DNA from: Akkermansia muciniphila
GTDB taxonomy: Bacteria > Verrucomicrobiota > Verrucomicrobiia > Limisphaerales > SXTU01
Assembly: GCA_945874145.1 (NCBI GenBank)
Contig: CAMCFN010000041.1
Location: forward strand, 1 to 35,799
Direction of reading: 5' to 3'
Length of the DNA: 35,799 bases
Within the stretch, counting starts at the first letter, position 1. Every line of letters begins with the position of its first letter. The notes below the pieces were generated by a model. That model had not been told where the DNA came from. It did no database searches and was given only the letters and a program-made list of their open reading frames with translations. Made by a program: the position numbers and the translations under genes. Below are positions 8,472 to 15,847 of this stretch, piece after piece.

Positions 8472-8491
8472 GTCCGCCGTTCGCAACACAA
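8464..8491 (-). promoter_or_regulatory. Probable divergent promoter for panD-lpxD
   Basis: On the minus strand, TTGTGT (8491-8486), a 16-base spacer and TATATT (8469-8464). Its -10 box overlaps the -10 box of the rightward promoter, so the two polymerases could not occupy the site together. The weaker -35 makes this call less certain than its partner. Confidence 0.5.
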
Positions 8492-8516
8492 CACTCGATT
8501 CCAAACTCCTTTTCCC

Positions 8517-9680
8517 ATGAGCAGAAAAATTCGTTACGGCATGGTCGGCGGCGGGCGCGGGGCGTTCATCGGCGCGGTGCATCGCATCGCGGCGGCAATG
8601 GACCAGCAGGTTGAGCTCGTCTGCGGCGCGTTCAGCAGCGACCCCGAGCGCTCGAAGGCCAGTGGCGGCGACCTCTTCCTGCCCGCGAACCGCTGCTACG
8701 GCACCTTCGAGGAGATGATTTGCGCCGAGAAGGCCCTGCCCGCCAGCGAGCGCATGGACTTCATCGCCATCGTCACACCGAACCACATGCACTTCCCCCC
8801 GGCGAAGCTGGCGCTGGAGAACGGCTTCCATGTCCTGAGCGACAAGCCCGCCACCTTCGATCTCGCCGAGGCCAAGGCCCTCGCCGCGCTCGTGAAGAAG
8901 ACCGGCCTGCTCTACGGCCTCACGCACAACTACACCGGCTACCCGCTCGTGAAGCAGGCGCGCGACATGATTGCCACTGGCAAGCTCGGCAAGATCCGCA
9001 AGGTCGTCGTCGAGTATCCGCAGGGCTGGCTCGCCACGCGCCTGGAGGCCAGCGGGCAGAAGCAGGCCGGCTGGCGCACCGACCCCAAGCGCTCCGGCGC
9101 GGGCGGCTGCGTGGGCGACATCGGCACGCACGCCGAGAACCTCGCCGAATACATCACCGGCCTCCAGATTTCCGAGCTGGCCGCCGACGCCACCAGCTTC
9201 GTGAAGGGCCGCAAACTCGACGACGATGTGAACGTCCTGCTGCGCTTCAAGGGCGGCGCGAAAGGCGTCCTGCACAGCTCGCAGATTTCCGTCGGCGAAG
9301 AGAATAATCTCAACATCCGTGTCTACGGCGAGCTTGGCGGCATCGAGTGGCACCAGAACGAGCCGAACACGCTGCTCGTGAAGTGGCTCGACCAGCCCAT
9401 GCAGGTTTACCGCACGGCCAACGGCTACCTGTGCGACGCTGCCAAGGCCGCCGGCCGCACCCCGCCCGCGCACCCCGAGGGCTACCTCGAAGCCTTCGCG
9501 AACATCTACAAGAACTTCGCCAACGCCATCCGCGCCCGCGAGGAAGGCCGCAAACTCGCCAAGACCGACCTCGCGAACGACTTCCCGAAAATCGAGGACG
9601 GCGTGCGCGGCATGGCCTTCATCAAGGCCGTGGTGGAGTCCTCCGCAAAGAACGCGGCGTGGACGAAGCTGGAGGCGTAA
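8517..9680 (+). CDS. Gfo/Idh/MocA family oxidoreductase
   Basis: 387 residues, cytoplasmic, with no signal peptide. The N-terminal Rossmann fold has VGGGRGAFIGA (residues 10-20), the dinucleotide loop. IAIVTPNHMHFPPAKLAL and HVLSDKPATFDLAEA follow; the second is the family's 'EKP' motif with Asp in place of Glu and Lys110 conserved. The C-terminal alpha/beta domain carries GGCVGDIGTHAENLAEYI, where Asp201 and His205 correspond to the catalytic pair of the family. It should oxidise or reduce a sugar, inositol or related polyol with NAD(P). The substrate is unknown; the many paralogues in Verrucomicrobiota cannot be told apart by sequence. It has its own probable promoter at 8444-8471 and stands alone on its strand, converging on the DUF3106 gene. 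Confidence 0.92.
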   Translation: MSRKIRYGMVGGGRGAFIGAVHRIAAAMDQQVELVCGAFSSDPERSKASGGDLFLPANRCYGTFEEMICAEKALPASERMDFIAIVTPNHMHFPPAKLALENGFHVLSDKPATFDLAEAKALAALVKKTGLLYGLTHNYTGYPLVKQARDMIATGKLGKIRKVVVEYPQGWLATRLEASGQKQAGWRTDPKRSGAGGCVGDIGTHAENLAEYITGLQISELAADATSFVKGRKLDDDVNVLLRFKGGAKGVLHSSQISVGEENNLNIRVYGELGGIEWHQNEPNTLLVKWLDQPMQVYRTANGYLCDAAKAAGRTPPAHPEGYLEAFANIYKNFANAIRAREEGRKLAKTDLANDFPKIEDGVRGMAFIKAVVESSAKNAAWTKLEA

Positions 9681-9715
9681 CTAGAGCCGTTTCGATCATC
9701 CGCACCCCACTTGGG

Positions 9716-9734
9716 CGGCGACTATAAGTCGCCG
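9716..9734. repeat. Small palindrome CGGCGAC-N5-GTCGCCG, copy 2
   Basis: A perfect 7-base inverted repeat with loop TATAA, in the 73-base gap between the convergent oxidoreductase and DUF3106 genes. The arms are identical to those at 6948-6966. GGCGCGG follows it immediately. Confidence 0.65.
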
Positions 9735-9753
9735 GCGCGGCGGGGCGTTTGGC

Positions 9754-10614
9754 TCACCGATTCGGTGGTAAGGGAGGCAACTGCGGGCCCGCTCCAGGCG
9801 GCAGTGGAGGAAATTCCACGACCACCTTGCGCCAGGCGGCGCGCTCCCGGTCGGACATTTTCTGCCACAGCTCCGCGTTGGCGTAGAAGCGCGCCTGTTC
9901 GGCTGGGGTCATCTGGCCCAGTTTCTTGAGCGCGGTCAGGCAGGCGGCCCGTTCCTCGGCGGTGAACTGCTCCAACTGGTCCAGGGTCCGCGCCGTCTCG
10001 GCCCGCTGGGTCGCGGGCAGCGCGGCCATGACGCGCGTTTTCGCCTGCTCATCCAGCCGGAAATAGTGGGTGAAGCTGTCGAGCAACTGCTCGCGTTGCA
10101 GCGGACCCAGACTCTGCCAGTGGGCGAGATTGTCCGGCACCTTCGGCACCAGACCCGGTGGCAGCGGTGGAAAGGCGTTGGGGATGGCCGGGCGCGTGAT
10201 GGCTTGGATGAGCCGTTCATTGGTCAGGATTTCGCGCTGAATTTCGGCGGGCAACTTGTCCCAGGCCGCCAGCCGTTCGGTGACGAGGGGGCGGAAATTC
10301 TCCGGCACCACCGCCACCTTGGCCGCGCGCTCCGCGAGCGGCGTGGTCAGCAGCGGGTGAAGATGGTAGCGCAGCTCCGTGGAGCGCAGCCGGGCCTCGC
10401 GCTCAATCGGCTGGAGCGCGTCATATTCACGGAGGCGGCTGGTTAGGACGGTGCGCAGCCGCTCTGGCTTGGCGGCCAACTCTTTCTCCCGGGCGTCCGT
10501 GCGCATCGCCAGCAAGTCGCGGAAAATCCCCACGGGATTGCGTGCCGCCGGTTCCGCAGCCGGGGCGGAAACCGCCGTGAGCAACAGGACTAGGAGATGG
10601 ACGGACTGGCGCAT
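9754..10614 (-). CDS. Exported DUF3106-like protein
   Basis: 286 residues. The first ~20 (MRQSVHLLVLLLTAVSAPAA) form a Sec signal peptide, so the protein is periplasmic. The body is alpha-helical and charged with repeated motifs of the DUF3106 type: a Trp preceding short turns, as in HWQSLGPLQREQLLDSF near residue 165 and ELWQKMSDRERAAWRKVV near 250. The C-terminus is proline-rich (PPLPPGAGPQLPPLPPNR) and a similar PPLPPG occurs mid-protein. The ATG lies 3 bases after the stop of the anti-sigma gene, so it belongs to the sigma/anti-sigma operon and may act as an envelope sensor or modulator. That role is inferred from context only. Confidence 0.75.
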   Translation of the reverse strand: MRQSVHLLVLLLTAVSAPAAEPAARNPVGIFRDLLAMRTDAREKELAAKPERLRTVLTSRLREYDALQPIEREARLRSTELRYHLHPLLTTPLAERAAKVAVVPENFRPLVTERLAAWDKLPAEIQREILTNERLIQAITRPAIPNAFPPLPPGLVPKVPDNLAHWQSLGPLQREQLLDSFTHYFRLDEQAKTRVMAALPATQRAETARTLDQLEQFTAEERAACLTALKKLGQMTPAEQARFYANAELWQKMSDRERAAWRKVVVEFPPLPPGAGPQLPPLPPNR

Positions 10615-10617
10615 CGT

Positions 10618-11121
10618 TCAGCGGGATTGTTCGAAGGCGGCCAGCAGTTCCAGATCCGCTCCGGGCTGGCTGAGGCGGCTGATGGCCTCGAAGTCCTTCA
10701 GCAAGGCGAGGTCAGGCATGCGGGCGAGCGGGGCCACCTGCTCGACGCTCCGGGCGAGCTGGGCCGGGGTCCGTGCGCGGCGTTGCTGCAACACCAAGGC
10801 CGTGAGCGCGCAGACCATCGCCAGCACGGCAAACTGCTGCGCGAGCGATGGCCAGCGAAACCACCCCGGCCAACGCGCTGTGACCGGAGGCTCGCGGCGT
10901 TCTTCCTGGTCAATCTGCTGCCAGACTCGGGCCATGAAGTTGGAAGGCGCGGGATTGGTGGGGAGCTCGTGGAAGGCGCGGCTTGTGCTGACTTCAGTCT
11001 CCCACCGGGCGCGCTCCGCCGGATGACTGGCCAGCCAAAGGTCCACTTGCATCTGCTCGGCTTCGTTCAATCGGCGTTTCCACCGGAGGGCGAGGAGCTC
11101 TTCAAACTGGTTCGCGTTCAT
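10618..11121 (-). CDS. Probable membrane-anchored anti-sigma factor
   Basis: 167 residues. The N-terminal cytosolic part (1-90) is helical, with EELLALRWKRRLNEAEQMQV and LASHPAERARWETEV, resembling the ~50-residue start of anti-sigma domains where a sigma factor is held. There is no HxxxCxxC zinc motif, so it is not a classical ZAS protein. One transmembrane segment, FAVLAMVCALTALVL (97-111), is followed by a short periplasmic tail of about 55 residues. It is encoded 63 bases downstream of an ECF sigma factor and 3 bases upstream of the exported DUF3106 gene. Gene order and topology support the call more than sequence identity does. AAAGG ends five bases before the ATG and would serve as ribosome binding site. 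Confidence 0.7.
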   Translation of the reverse strand: MNANQFEELLALRWKRRLNEAEQMQVDLWLASHPAERARWETEVSTSRAFHELPTNPAPSNFMARVWQQIDQEERREPPVTARWPGWFRWPSLAQQFAVLAMVCALTALVLQQRRARTPAQLARSVEQVAPLARMPDLALLKDFEAISRLSQPGADLELLAAFEQSR

Positions 11122-11184
11122 GTTGGCCTTTGGGTTAATCGCCGGAGAGGTGGCAAAGTTTCGCGGTGACGGGGGAAAGATGTT

Positions 11185-11811
11185 TCATTTTTCATCCTTG
11201 GTGGGACCGCTTTCCCATTCGCCGGTGCGCAAGTAGGGCTTCAGCCGGCTCTTTAATGTCTCACGAGCACGGTGGATCAGGGATTTCACGGCCGAGAGCG
11301 AGCAGCCAAGCACGGTGCTGATCTCCTCGTAAGCCATGTCGTCGCGCTGCCAGAGCAGCAGGGCGGTGCGCTGATTCTCCGGCAAGGCGGCCACGGCTTC
11401 CGCCACTTTGGCCTCCAGTTCGCCCCGGAGCAGGGCGTCGGGCGCGCCGGTGATCTGCCGGTCTTCGACACTGTGGCCGCGCGGTTCGTCAGTGCCGGCG
11501 TGAGCGGGGGCATCCAAGGAATCGGCCGGGTGCCGGGTGCGGCGGCGGAATTCGTTCAGGCAGAGATTGCGGGCGATGGTGAAAAGCCATGTGGAGAACT
11601 TCGCGCTCGGCTCATAGCGGGCGGCGGATTTCCACACTTGGACGAAGACGCCTTGCGCAAGGTCCTCCGCCTCGGTGGCGTCGGGCAGGGTGCGAAAGAC
11701 GAAGTTCAGCACCGGCTGCTGCCAGCGGGCGACCAGCTCCTCGAACGCCGCGCGATCGCCACGCTGCACACGGCGCATGAGCGCGGCATCGGGGTCGAGG
11801 TCAGCGGGCAT
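11185..11811 (-). CDS. ECF-type RNA polymerase sigma factor
   Basis: 208 residues. Region 2 is clear: VLNFVFRTLPDATEAEDLAQ and GVFVQVWKSAARYEP, then FSTWLFTIARNLCLNEFRRR for the -10 recognition helix and DNA melting. After a variable linker (about 105-135), region 4 has AVAALPENQRTALLLWQRDD, YEEISTVLGCSLSAVKSLIH and RARETLKSRL, a helix-turn-helix for the -35 element. Regions 1.1 and 3 are absent, as in ECF (group 4) factors. It heads a leftward operon with the anti-sigma-like and DUF3106 genes, so its activity is probably controlled by sequestration at the membrane. Target promoters are unknown. No Shine-Dalgarno sequence is visible before the ATG at 11811. Confidence 0.92.
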   Translation of the reverse strand: MPADLDPDAALMRRVQRGDRAAFEELVARWQQPVLNFVFRTLPDATEAEDLAQGVFVQVWKSAARYEPSAKFSTWLFTIARNLCLNEFRRRTRHPADSLDAPAHAGTDEPRGHSVEDRQITGAPDALLRGELEAKVAEAVAALPENQRTALLLWQRDDMAYEEISTVLGCSLSAVKSLIHRARETLKSRLKPYLRTGEWESGPTKDEK

Positions 11812-11877
11812 CTACAGGTGACGGTAGCAAACACCGTGGCGCGGGAGAAGTTCCGCGCGCCCGGGGCCAGCCGGTGG

Positions 11878-12006
11878 TGGCGGTCTGTGAGCGCCGTTTC
11901 GTGAGCGGGACACTATTGTCCCGCAGCCGACGACGAAACATGGCGGAACCAACGCCCGGACGGAGCCTTGCTTTACCGGGGACAAGAGTGTCCCCGCCAC
12001 GGCGCT
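11878..12006. repeat. Paired-hairpin repeat element abutting a truncated gene
   Basis: Two hairpins share the core GGGACA/TGTCCC. One is GCGGGACA-N4-TGTCCCGC at 11905-11924. The other is CGGGGACA-N4-TGTCCCCG at 11977-11996. The left flank has GCGGTCTGTGAGCGCCG, close to the arm of the repeat at 15763-15789 (16 of 17 bases). The element fills the space between the stop of the propeller/HEAT protein at 12007 and the sigma-factor start at 11811. A hairpin terminator role is possible, but there is no T-run. Confidence 0.65.
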
Positions 12007-14070
12007 TCAGAGCGCGCCCAGGGCGATGGCCGCGAGGGCGTCGTCCTTCTCCTTGCACTTGGGAATGAAGTCTAGCGCGCGGAGGAAGCGGGCCTTGTCG
12101 GGGCCGGTGGTCTTGGCATCCATGATGAGCTTGGCCAGCAACGGTGCGGCGGCGGGAGTCCGGGAGCGCCAGACGATGTCGCGGCCAGTCGGCGTGCTCC
12201 AGTTCGCCCCGGCGGCGGCCTGCCAGGCGGCGAAGAAGGCGGCTTCGTTGCGGTCGGCAGCGATGCCGAGCGCTTCCAGATACCAGCGGTCCTGACCGTC
12301 GTGGGCCTGCGCGAGCTTCGTCCAGAGCGCAGGTGCGTCGCTGGCCTTGCTGTGGCGCAGGGCGATGGCGCACTCGCGGCGGACGGCGGCGGCGCTGTCG
12401 CTGGCGAGCTGGATGACGGCGGCGTGGGCGTCGAGATTGTAACGGCGGGCAGCCCGCAGGGCGGTGATGCGGATGTCGGCATCCTTGTCCTTCAGGGCAG
12501 CCGCCAAGTGGGTCTTTCCGTTGGGCAGTTGCGCGAGCAGCCAGAGGGCGCGGGCGCGATGACGCGCGTTGTCGCTCTTCAAGAGGGTTGTGAGCTCGGC
12601 CTCAGCCTTCGTGCCAGCGGCCTTGAGCGCGGTGTAGCCGAGGTAACGCGCCGTCAGGTTCGGGCTCTTCAGCGCGGCGACCGCTCCGGCGGTTGTGCTG
12701 ACGTTGAGCTTGGGCGCGGTGTATTTCTCCGCCCCGGGCACGGTCACACGGAAGATGCGTCCGCGGGTGAGGTCGCCCATCGCGTGGCCGCCCACACCGG
12801 GGTCATACCAGTCGGCGACAATCAACGAGCCGTCCGGGGCGACGCAGACATCCGACGGGCGGAACCATTTGTCGCGCGCACCGGTGAGCACCGGAGCGAT
12901 GGTCGCCGAGTAGCCCGCACCGGCGGTCTTCACCGGGTAGGCGCGCACCACGTTCGGACCTGCGTCGCAGTGGATTACCTGGCCTCGGAAGGGCGCGGGC
13001 AGCAGGTCGCCCTCATAAACGGTGATGCCCGTGGGCGAGCCCGCACCGGTGACGAGCAGCGTGGGCACCACGCCGGGGTCGTGCATGTGCCAGTGGTAAA
13101 GCGGCTTGTCGTCGTCGGAGAGCTTCGCCTTCTTGTTGGCGGCGTCCCAGCCGGCCTTCCAGCCTGCGCCGTTCAGCTCGTCCACGTAGCCGTAGTTGCC
13201 GAACTCCATGACGTAGTTGATGCGGACGGACTTGTTGCCGTCGTCGTCGTTGTCGGACTGCCAGAGCGTGCCGAAGGAGTCCACGGTGACTTCGTAGTTG
13301 TTGCGGAAGTTGTGGCCCAGCACCTCGAATTCGGACCCGTCCGGATTGCAGCGGAAGGCCATGCCCTGGCGGTAGGGTTTGCCGCCGTCGTTGACGATGT
13401 TGCCGGCGCGGTCGGTGATGGGATTGCCGTCCTTGTCCGAAACGCCTTTGCCCGTGTTGCCAACGTTCCAGTAGAGCTTGCCGTCGGGGCCGAAAATGAA
13501 CGCGTGGGTCGAATGATCATGCTGCGGGCTGCCCACCTTGGTGAAGAGCAGATCCTTCTTGTCGGACTTCAGGTCGCCGTTTTCATCGGTGAAGATGAAG
13601 ACGTTCGGCGCGCAAGAAACGATGACCTTGGTGGACTTGCCGTCGAGGCTGGGCAACACGCAGATGCCCAGGGCGGAATCAATGTCGCGGCCCTGGTAGA
13701 AGACCGTCTGCTTGTCGGCCTTGCCATCGCCATCGGTGTCTTCCAGGACGAGGATGCGGTCGCCTTCGGGGCGGGTGCCGTTGCGGCCGCGATAGTTCAC
13801 CACCTCGCAAACCCAAATGCGGCCCAGGTGATCCACCTCGACATTCGAGGGGCTGAGCAGCATCGGCTCGCTCGCGAAAAGCTGGGCTTTCAAGCCGGCT
13901 CCGACATCCAGACCGGCGAGGGCCTTGTCGGCCTCGCGCTCGGGAGCCGCGGCCGCCGCTGCAACAGCGGGCTTTGGTGCGGGCTTTTGTTTATCCTTCG
14001 GCGCGTCGGCGGCCAGCGACGGCAGGGCCGCGCAAGCGAAGGCAAGGGACAGGGCGAGTTGGTTTTTCAT
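12007..14070 (-). CDS. Exported PVC-type 'membrane-bound dehydrogenase' propeller/HEAT protein, C-terminally truncated
   Basis: 687 residues from the ATG at 14070 (MKNQLALSLAFACAALPSLA, a Sec signal peptide); another ATG at 14079 adds three residues. An Ala/Lys/Pro linker (about 23-42) leads into a beta-propeller of the Pirellula/Verrucomicrobium membrane-bound dehydrogenase type, with HLGRIWVCEVVNYRG, ILVLEDTDGDGKADK, GPDGKLYWNVGN and VAPDGSLIVADWYDPG. HEAT-like helices follow from about residue 480. Family members usually run past 900 residues and end in a cytochrome c domain with CxxCH. Here the chain stops at AAIALGAL and no CxxCH exists. The stop lies where a repeat element begins. It is cotranscribed with the ThuA-like gene 51 bases upstream. 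It is probably periplasmic; its reaction is unknown and electron transfer by its own haem is excluded. Confidence 0.82.
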   Translation of the reverse strand: MKNQLALSLAFACAALPSLAADAPKDKQKPAPKPAVAAAAAAPEREADKALAGLDVGAGLKAQLFASEPMLLSPSNVEVDHLGRIWVCEVVNYRGRNGTRPEGDRILVLEDTDGDGKADKQTVFYQGRDIDSALGICVLPSLDGKSTKVIVSCAPNVFIFTDENGDLKSDKKDLLFTKVGSPQHDHSTHAFIFGPDGKLYWNVGNTGKGVSDKDGNPITDRAGNIVNDGGKPYRQGMAFRCNPDGSEFEVLGHNFRNNYEVTVDSFGTLWQSDNDDDGNKSVRINYVMEFGNYGYVDELNGAGWKAGWDAANKKAKLSDDDKPLYHWHMHDPGVVPTLLVTGAGSPTGITVYEGDLLPAPFRGQVIHCDAGPNVVRAYPVKTAGAGYSATIAPVLTGARDKWFRPSDVCVAPDGSLIVADWYDPGVGGHAMGDLTRGRIFRVTVPGAEKYTAPKLNVSTTAGAVAALKSPNLTARYLGYTALKAAGTKAEAELTTLLKSDNARHRARALWLLAQLPNGKTHLAAALKDKDADIRITALRAARRYNLDAHAAVIQLASDSAAAVRRECAIALRHSKASDAPALWTKLAQAHDGQDRWYLEALGIAADRNEAAFFAAWQAAAGANWSTPTGRDIVWRSRTPAAAPLLAKLIMDAKTTGPDKARFLRALDFIPKCKEKDDALAAIALGAL

Positions 14071-14121
14071 ACGGTGCATTTCGACTGGGGTTGGGAAAGG
14101 AACTTCACGATCGCCGGACAA

Positions 14122-15045
14122 TCACTTGGCGGGTTTCGGCTCCGCTTTTTTCGCCACCGGCGGCTTGGGCGTGTTCTTTGGATCGAGGTTCGCCATGAGC
14201 TCGGCCTCGGTGACTTTGGATTCGACGCCGTTCTTGGGCACCTCCGCCTTCGCGAGCCAGAGGAACGCGTTGAGGATGGTCTTGCGCTGCTGGTCGTTGC
14301 CCCAGTTCACGTGGAAATGTCCGCCGGTGAAGCCGAAGCCCCGCCCGCCGTCGGGCCGCTCGACCGCCCACATCATGATTTCATCGCGGCCCTTCGCGGC
14401 CTGGATGTGCGCGTAAGGCCCCTTCGGATACACGTAGGGACCATCGCGCACGGCGTCGCTCGGCTTGGCTACGAGAATCGGGACGATGCCCTGCATGCCC
14501 GCGCGGAAGCTCATGTTGAAATACCACTCGTCCTTCGTTTTGAACGGCTGCACGCCGCGCGTGATGGGATGGGTGGGGAACTTTTGGTAGTCCGGCTCCC
14601 AAATCGGGTTGCAGGAAATGTCCTTCGCATAGTGGCCGCCAATCCATTCGTTGAACTCCGCGCCCGCCTGTGCCGGCACCACCTCGACGCCATAGTGCAT
14701 CGCGCCAAAGCCCACGCCGCGCTTGATGAGCGCGCCCAGGACTTCCTTGTGATTGCCCTGCACGGCGGGATGGCCGCCACCGCCGTCGGCGTAAATCACC
14801 ACCGCGTCCGCGTCCGCGAAGGTCTTCTCGTCGCGCACCCAGCCGTTGGTGTGGACTTCAATCGTGAAGCCCGGCACGCCCTGAAGGCACTTCTCCAACA
14901 GCAACGAACCGGCGCGGAACTCATGCATCAGCGGCGGGTGGCTGGGCTTGCCGGCGATAAGCACGAGCTTGCGCGGCTTGTCGGCGGCAACGGTTAGAGC
15001 GACGCTGGACAAGACAGTGAGGACGAGAAGAAACAGCTTTTTCAT
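14122..15045 (-). CDS. Exported ThuA-like domain protein
   Basis: 307 residues with a Sec signal peptide (MKKLFLLVLTVLSSVALTVAA). The body is the ThuA (trehalose-utilisation) fold, a class I glutamine-amidotransferase-like domain: LVLIAGKPSHPPLMHEFRAG near residue 28, ADAVVIYADGGGGHP, GVGFGAMHYGVEV, WIGGHYAKDISCNPIWEPDY and GFGFTGGHFHVNWGND. The classical amidotransferase Cys-His-Glu triad is not evident, as in other ThuA-like proteins. The tail (after about 260) is Lys/Pro-rich with PKNTPKPPVAKKAEPKPAK. In Planctomycetota and Verrucomicrobiota, such proteins are often beside the propeller dehydrogenase-like proteins, as here. Proposed roles are in carbohydrate breakdown; biochemical function is unproven. 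Confidence 0.88.
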   Translation of the reverse strand: MKKLFLLVLTVLSSVALTVAADKPRKLVLIAGKPSHPPLMHEFRAGSLLLEKCLQGVPGFTIEVHTNGWVRDEKTFADADAVVIYADGGGGHPAVQGNHKEVLGALIKRGVGFGAMHYGVEVVPAQAGAEFNEWIGGHYAKDISCNPIWEPDYQKFPTHPITRGVQPFKTKDEWYFNMSFRAGMQGIVPILVAKPSDAVRDGPYVYPKGPYAHIQAAKGRDEIMMWAVERPDGGRGFGFTGGHFHVNWGNDQQRKTILNAFLWLAKAEVPKNGVESKVTEAELMANLDPKNTPKPPVAKKAEPKPAK

Positions 15046-15097
15046 GTGCGACGGGAGCGGAGACTACCGGCCAGCCGCTGGCTGAAAAGCCTTCATT

Positions 15098-15754
15098 TTA
15101 GCGGGGCTTGGCCAGCGGTTCCGACTCGGGCTTCTGCCGGGCAAAGAGCGTCCGGTGAATCACCAGCCACAGCACAGGCGGCAGGCCCGCGCTCACCAGC
15201 ACCGCGAGCGTCGGATGCGCCACGCCCGCATGGCCGATAGCCGCGTAAGTGAAGCCCAACGGCACCGACCCGCACGCCAGCGCGAGGAAGAACGTCGCCG
15301 CCGGCATCCGCGTCAGCCCGGCCATGCACGCGATGACCTCGGGAAACAACGGTAGCCACCGCGACAACACCACGAGCCATGCACCCCAGCGCGCGAAGAG
15401 CGCCTCGCCTTTCACCAAGTCCGCCGCGCTCACCAGTCGCGCCGCCGCGCGCTGCCCGAGCGCACGGCACAGTCCGTAAGCCAGCGCGCCCGAGAGAAAC
15501 GACCCCGCCGCGCTGATGCCACCGCCGGCCAGCGGCCCGTAGGTGAAGCCCAGCGCCGCCATGATGGCCGTGCCCGGCACCGGCAGGAACAGATCTGCCA
15601 CGAGCAGGCTGATGCCCGCCAGCCAGGCCCAGCGGCCATACTCGCGCAGCCACGCCACCGCGCGCTCCGGCGTGAAGACGCCCACGTCCCGCCACAGCAG
15701 GAACGGCACGGCCAGCACCAAGGCCAGCGCGACAAAAATCCAGACCAGTCGCAT
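15098..15754 (-). CDS. VTT-domain (DedA/TVP38-like) membrane protein
   Basis: 218 residues from the ATG at 15754. A longer frame to 15805 would be encoded by the adjacent inverted repeat, so the internal ATG is preferred. The protein is mostly hydrophobic: a first segment LVWIFVALALVLAVPFLLW, then WAWLAGISLLVADLFLPVPG, then the conserved core GFTYGPLAGGGISAAGSFLS and, after a charged stretch, VVLSRWLPLFPEVIACMAGL. These are the re-entrant helices of the VTT (SNARE-associated Golgi) family, which in bacteria is linked to lipid scrambling and envelope maintenance. It ends with a hydrophobic helix and a charged tail. It lies between the ABC permease and the ThuA-like gene on the same strand. Confidence 0.85.
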   Translation of the reverse strand: MRLVWIFVALALVLAVPFLLWRDVGVFTPERAVAWLREYGRWAWLAGISLLVADLFLPVPGTAIMAALGFTYGPLAGGGISAAGSFLSGALAYGLCRALGQRAAARLVSAADLVKGEALFARWGAWLVVLSRWLPLFPEVIACMAGLTRMPAATFFLALACGSVPLGFTYAAIGHAGVAHPTLAVLVSAGLPPVLWLVIHRTLFARQKPESEPLAKPR

Positions 15755-15762
15755 TCGTAAAA

Positions 15763-15839
15763 CTGTAGCGGCGCTCTGTGAGCGCCGAGTAATGAGCGAC
15801 AGCACCTTCAGGCTCGGCGGTCACAGACCGCCGCTACAG
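15763..15839. repeat. Inverted repeat with 27-base arms
   Basis: Left arm 15763-15789 starts CTGTAGCGGCGCTCTGTGAG; right arm 15813-15839 ends AGACCGCCGCTACAG. The arms are complementary at 25 of 27 positions around a 23-base loop. It occupies nearly all of the gap between the ABC permease stop and the VTT gene start. It shares 16 of 17 bases with the flank of the element at 11878-12006, so the two belong to one repeat family. A transcribed hairpin could dampen readthrough from the ABC genes. Confidence 0.8.
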
Positions 15840-15847
15840 ACCGCGCC

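Noticed and set aside
8406..9473. Upstream extension of panD into a 476-residue protein
   Set aside because: The extension is antisense to the oxidoreductase; starting at 8405 places Lys9, Ser25, Arg54 and Tyr58 at canonical positions.
12301..14997. An 898-codon open frame on the plus strand
   Set aside because: It is antisense to the propeller/HEAT and ThuA-like genes, which have clear domains and signal peptides. Its translation is Val/Ala/Arg/Gly-rich with no motif, as GC-rich codon bias produces.
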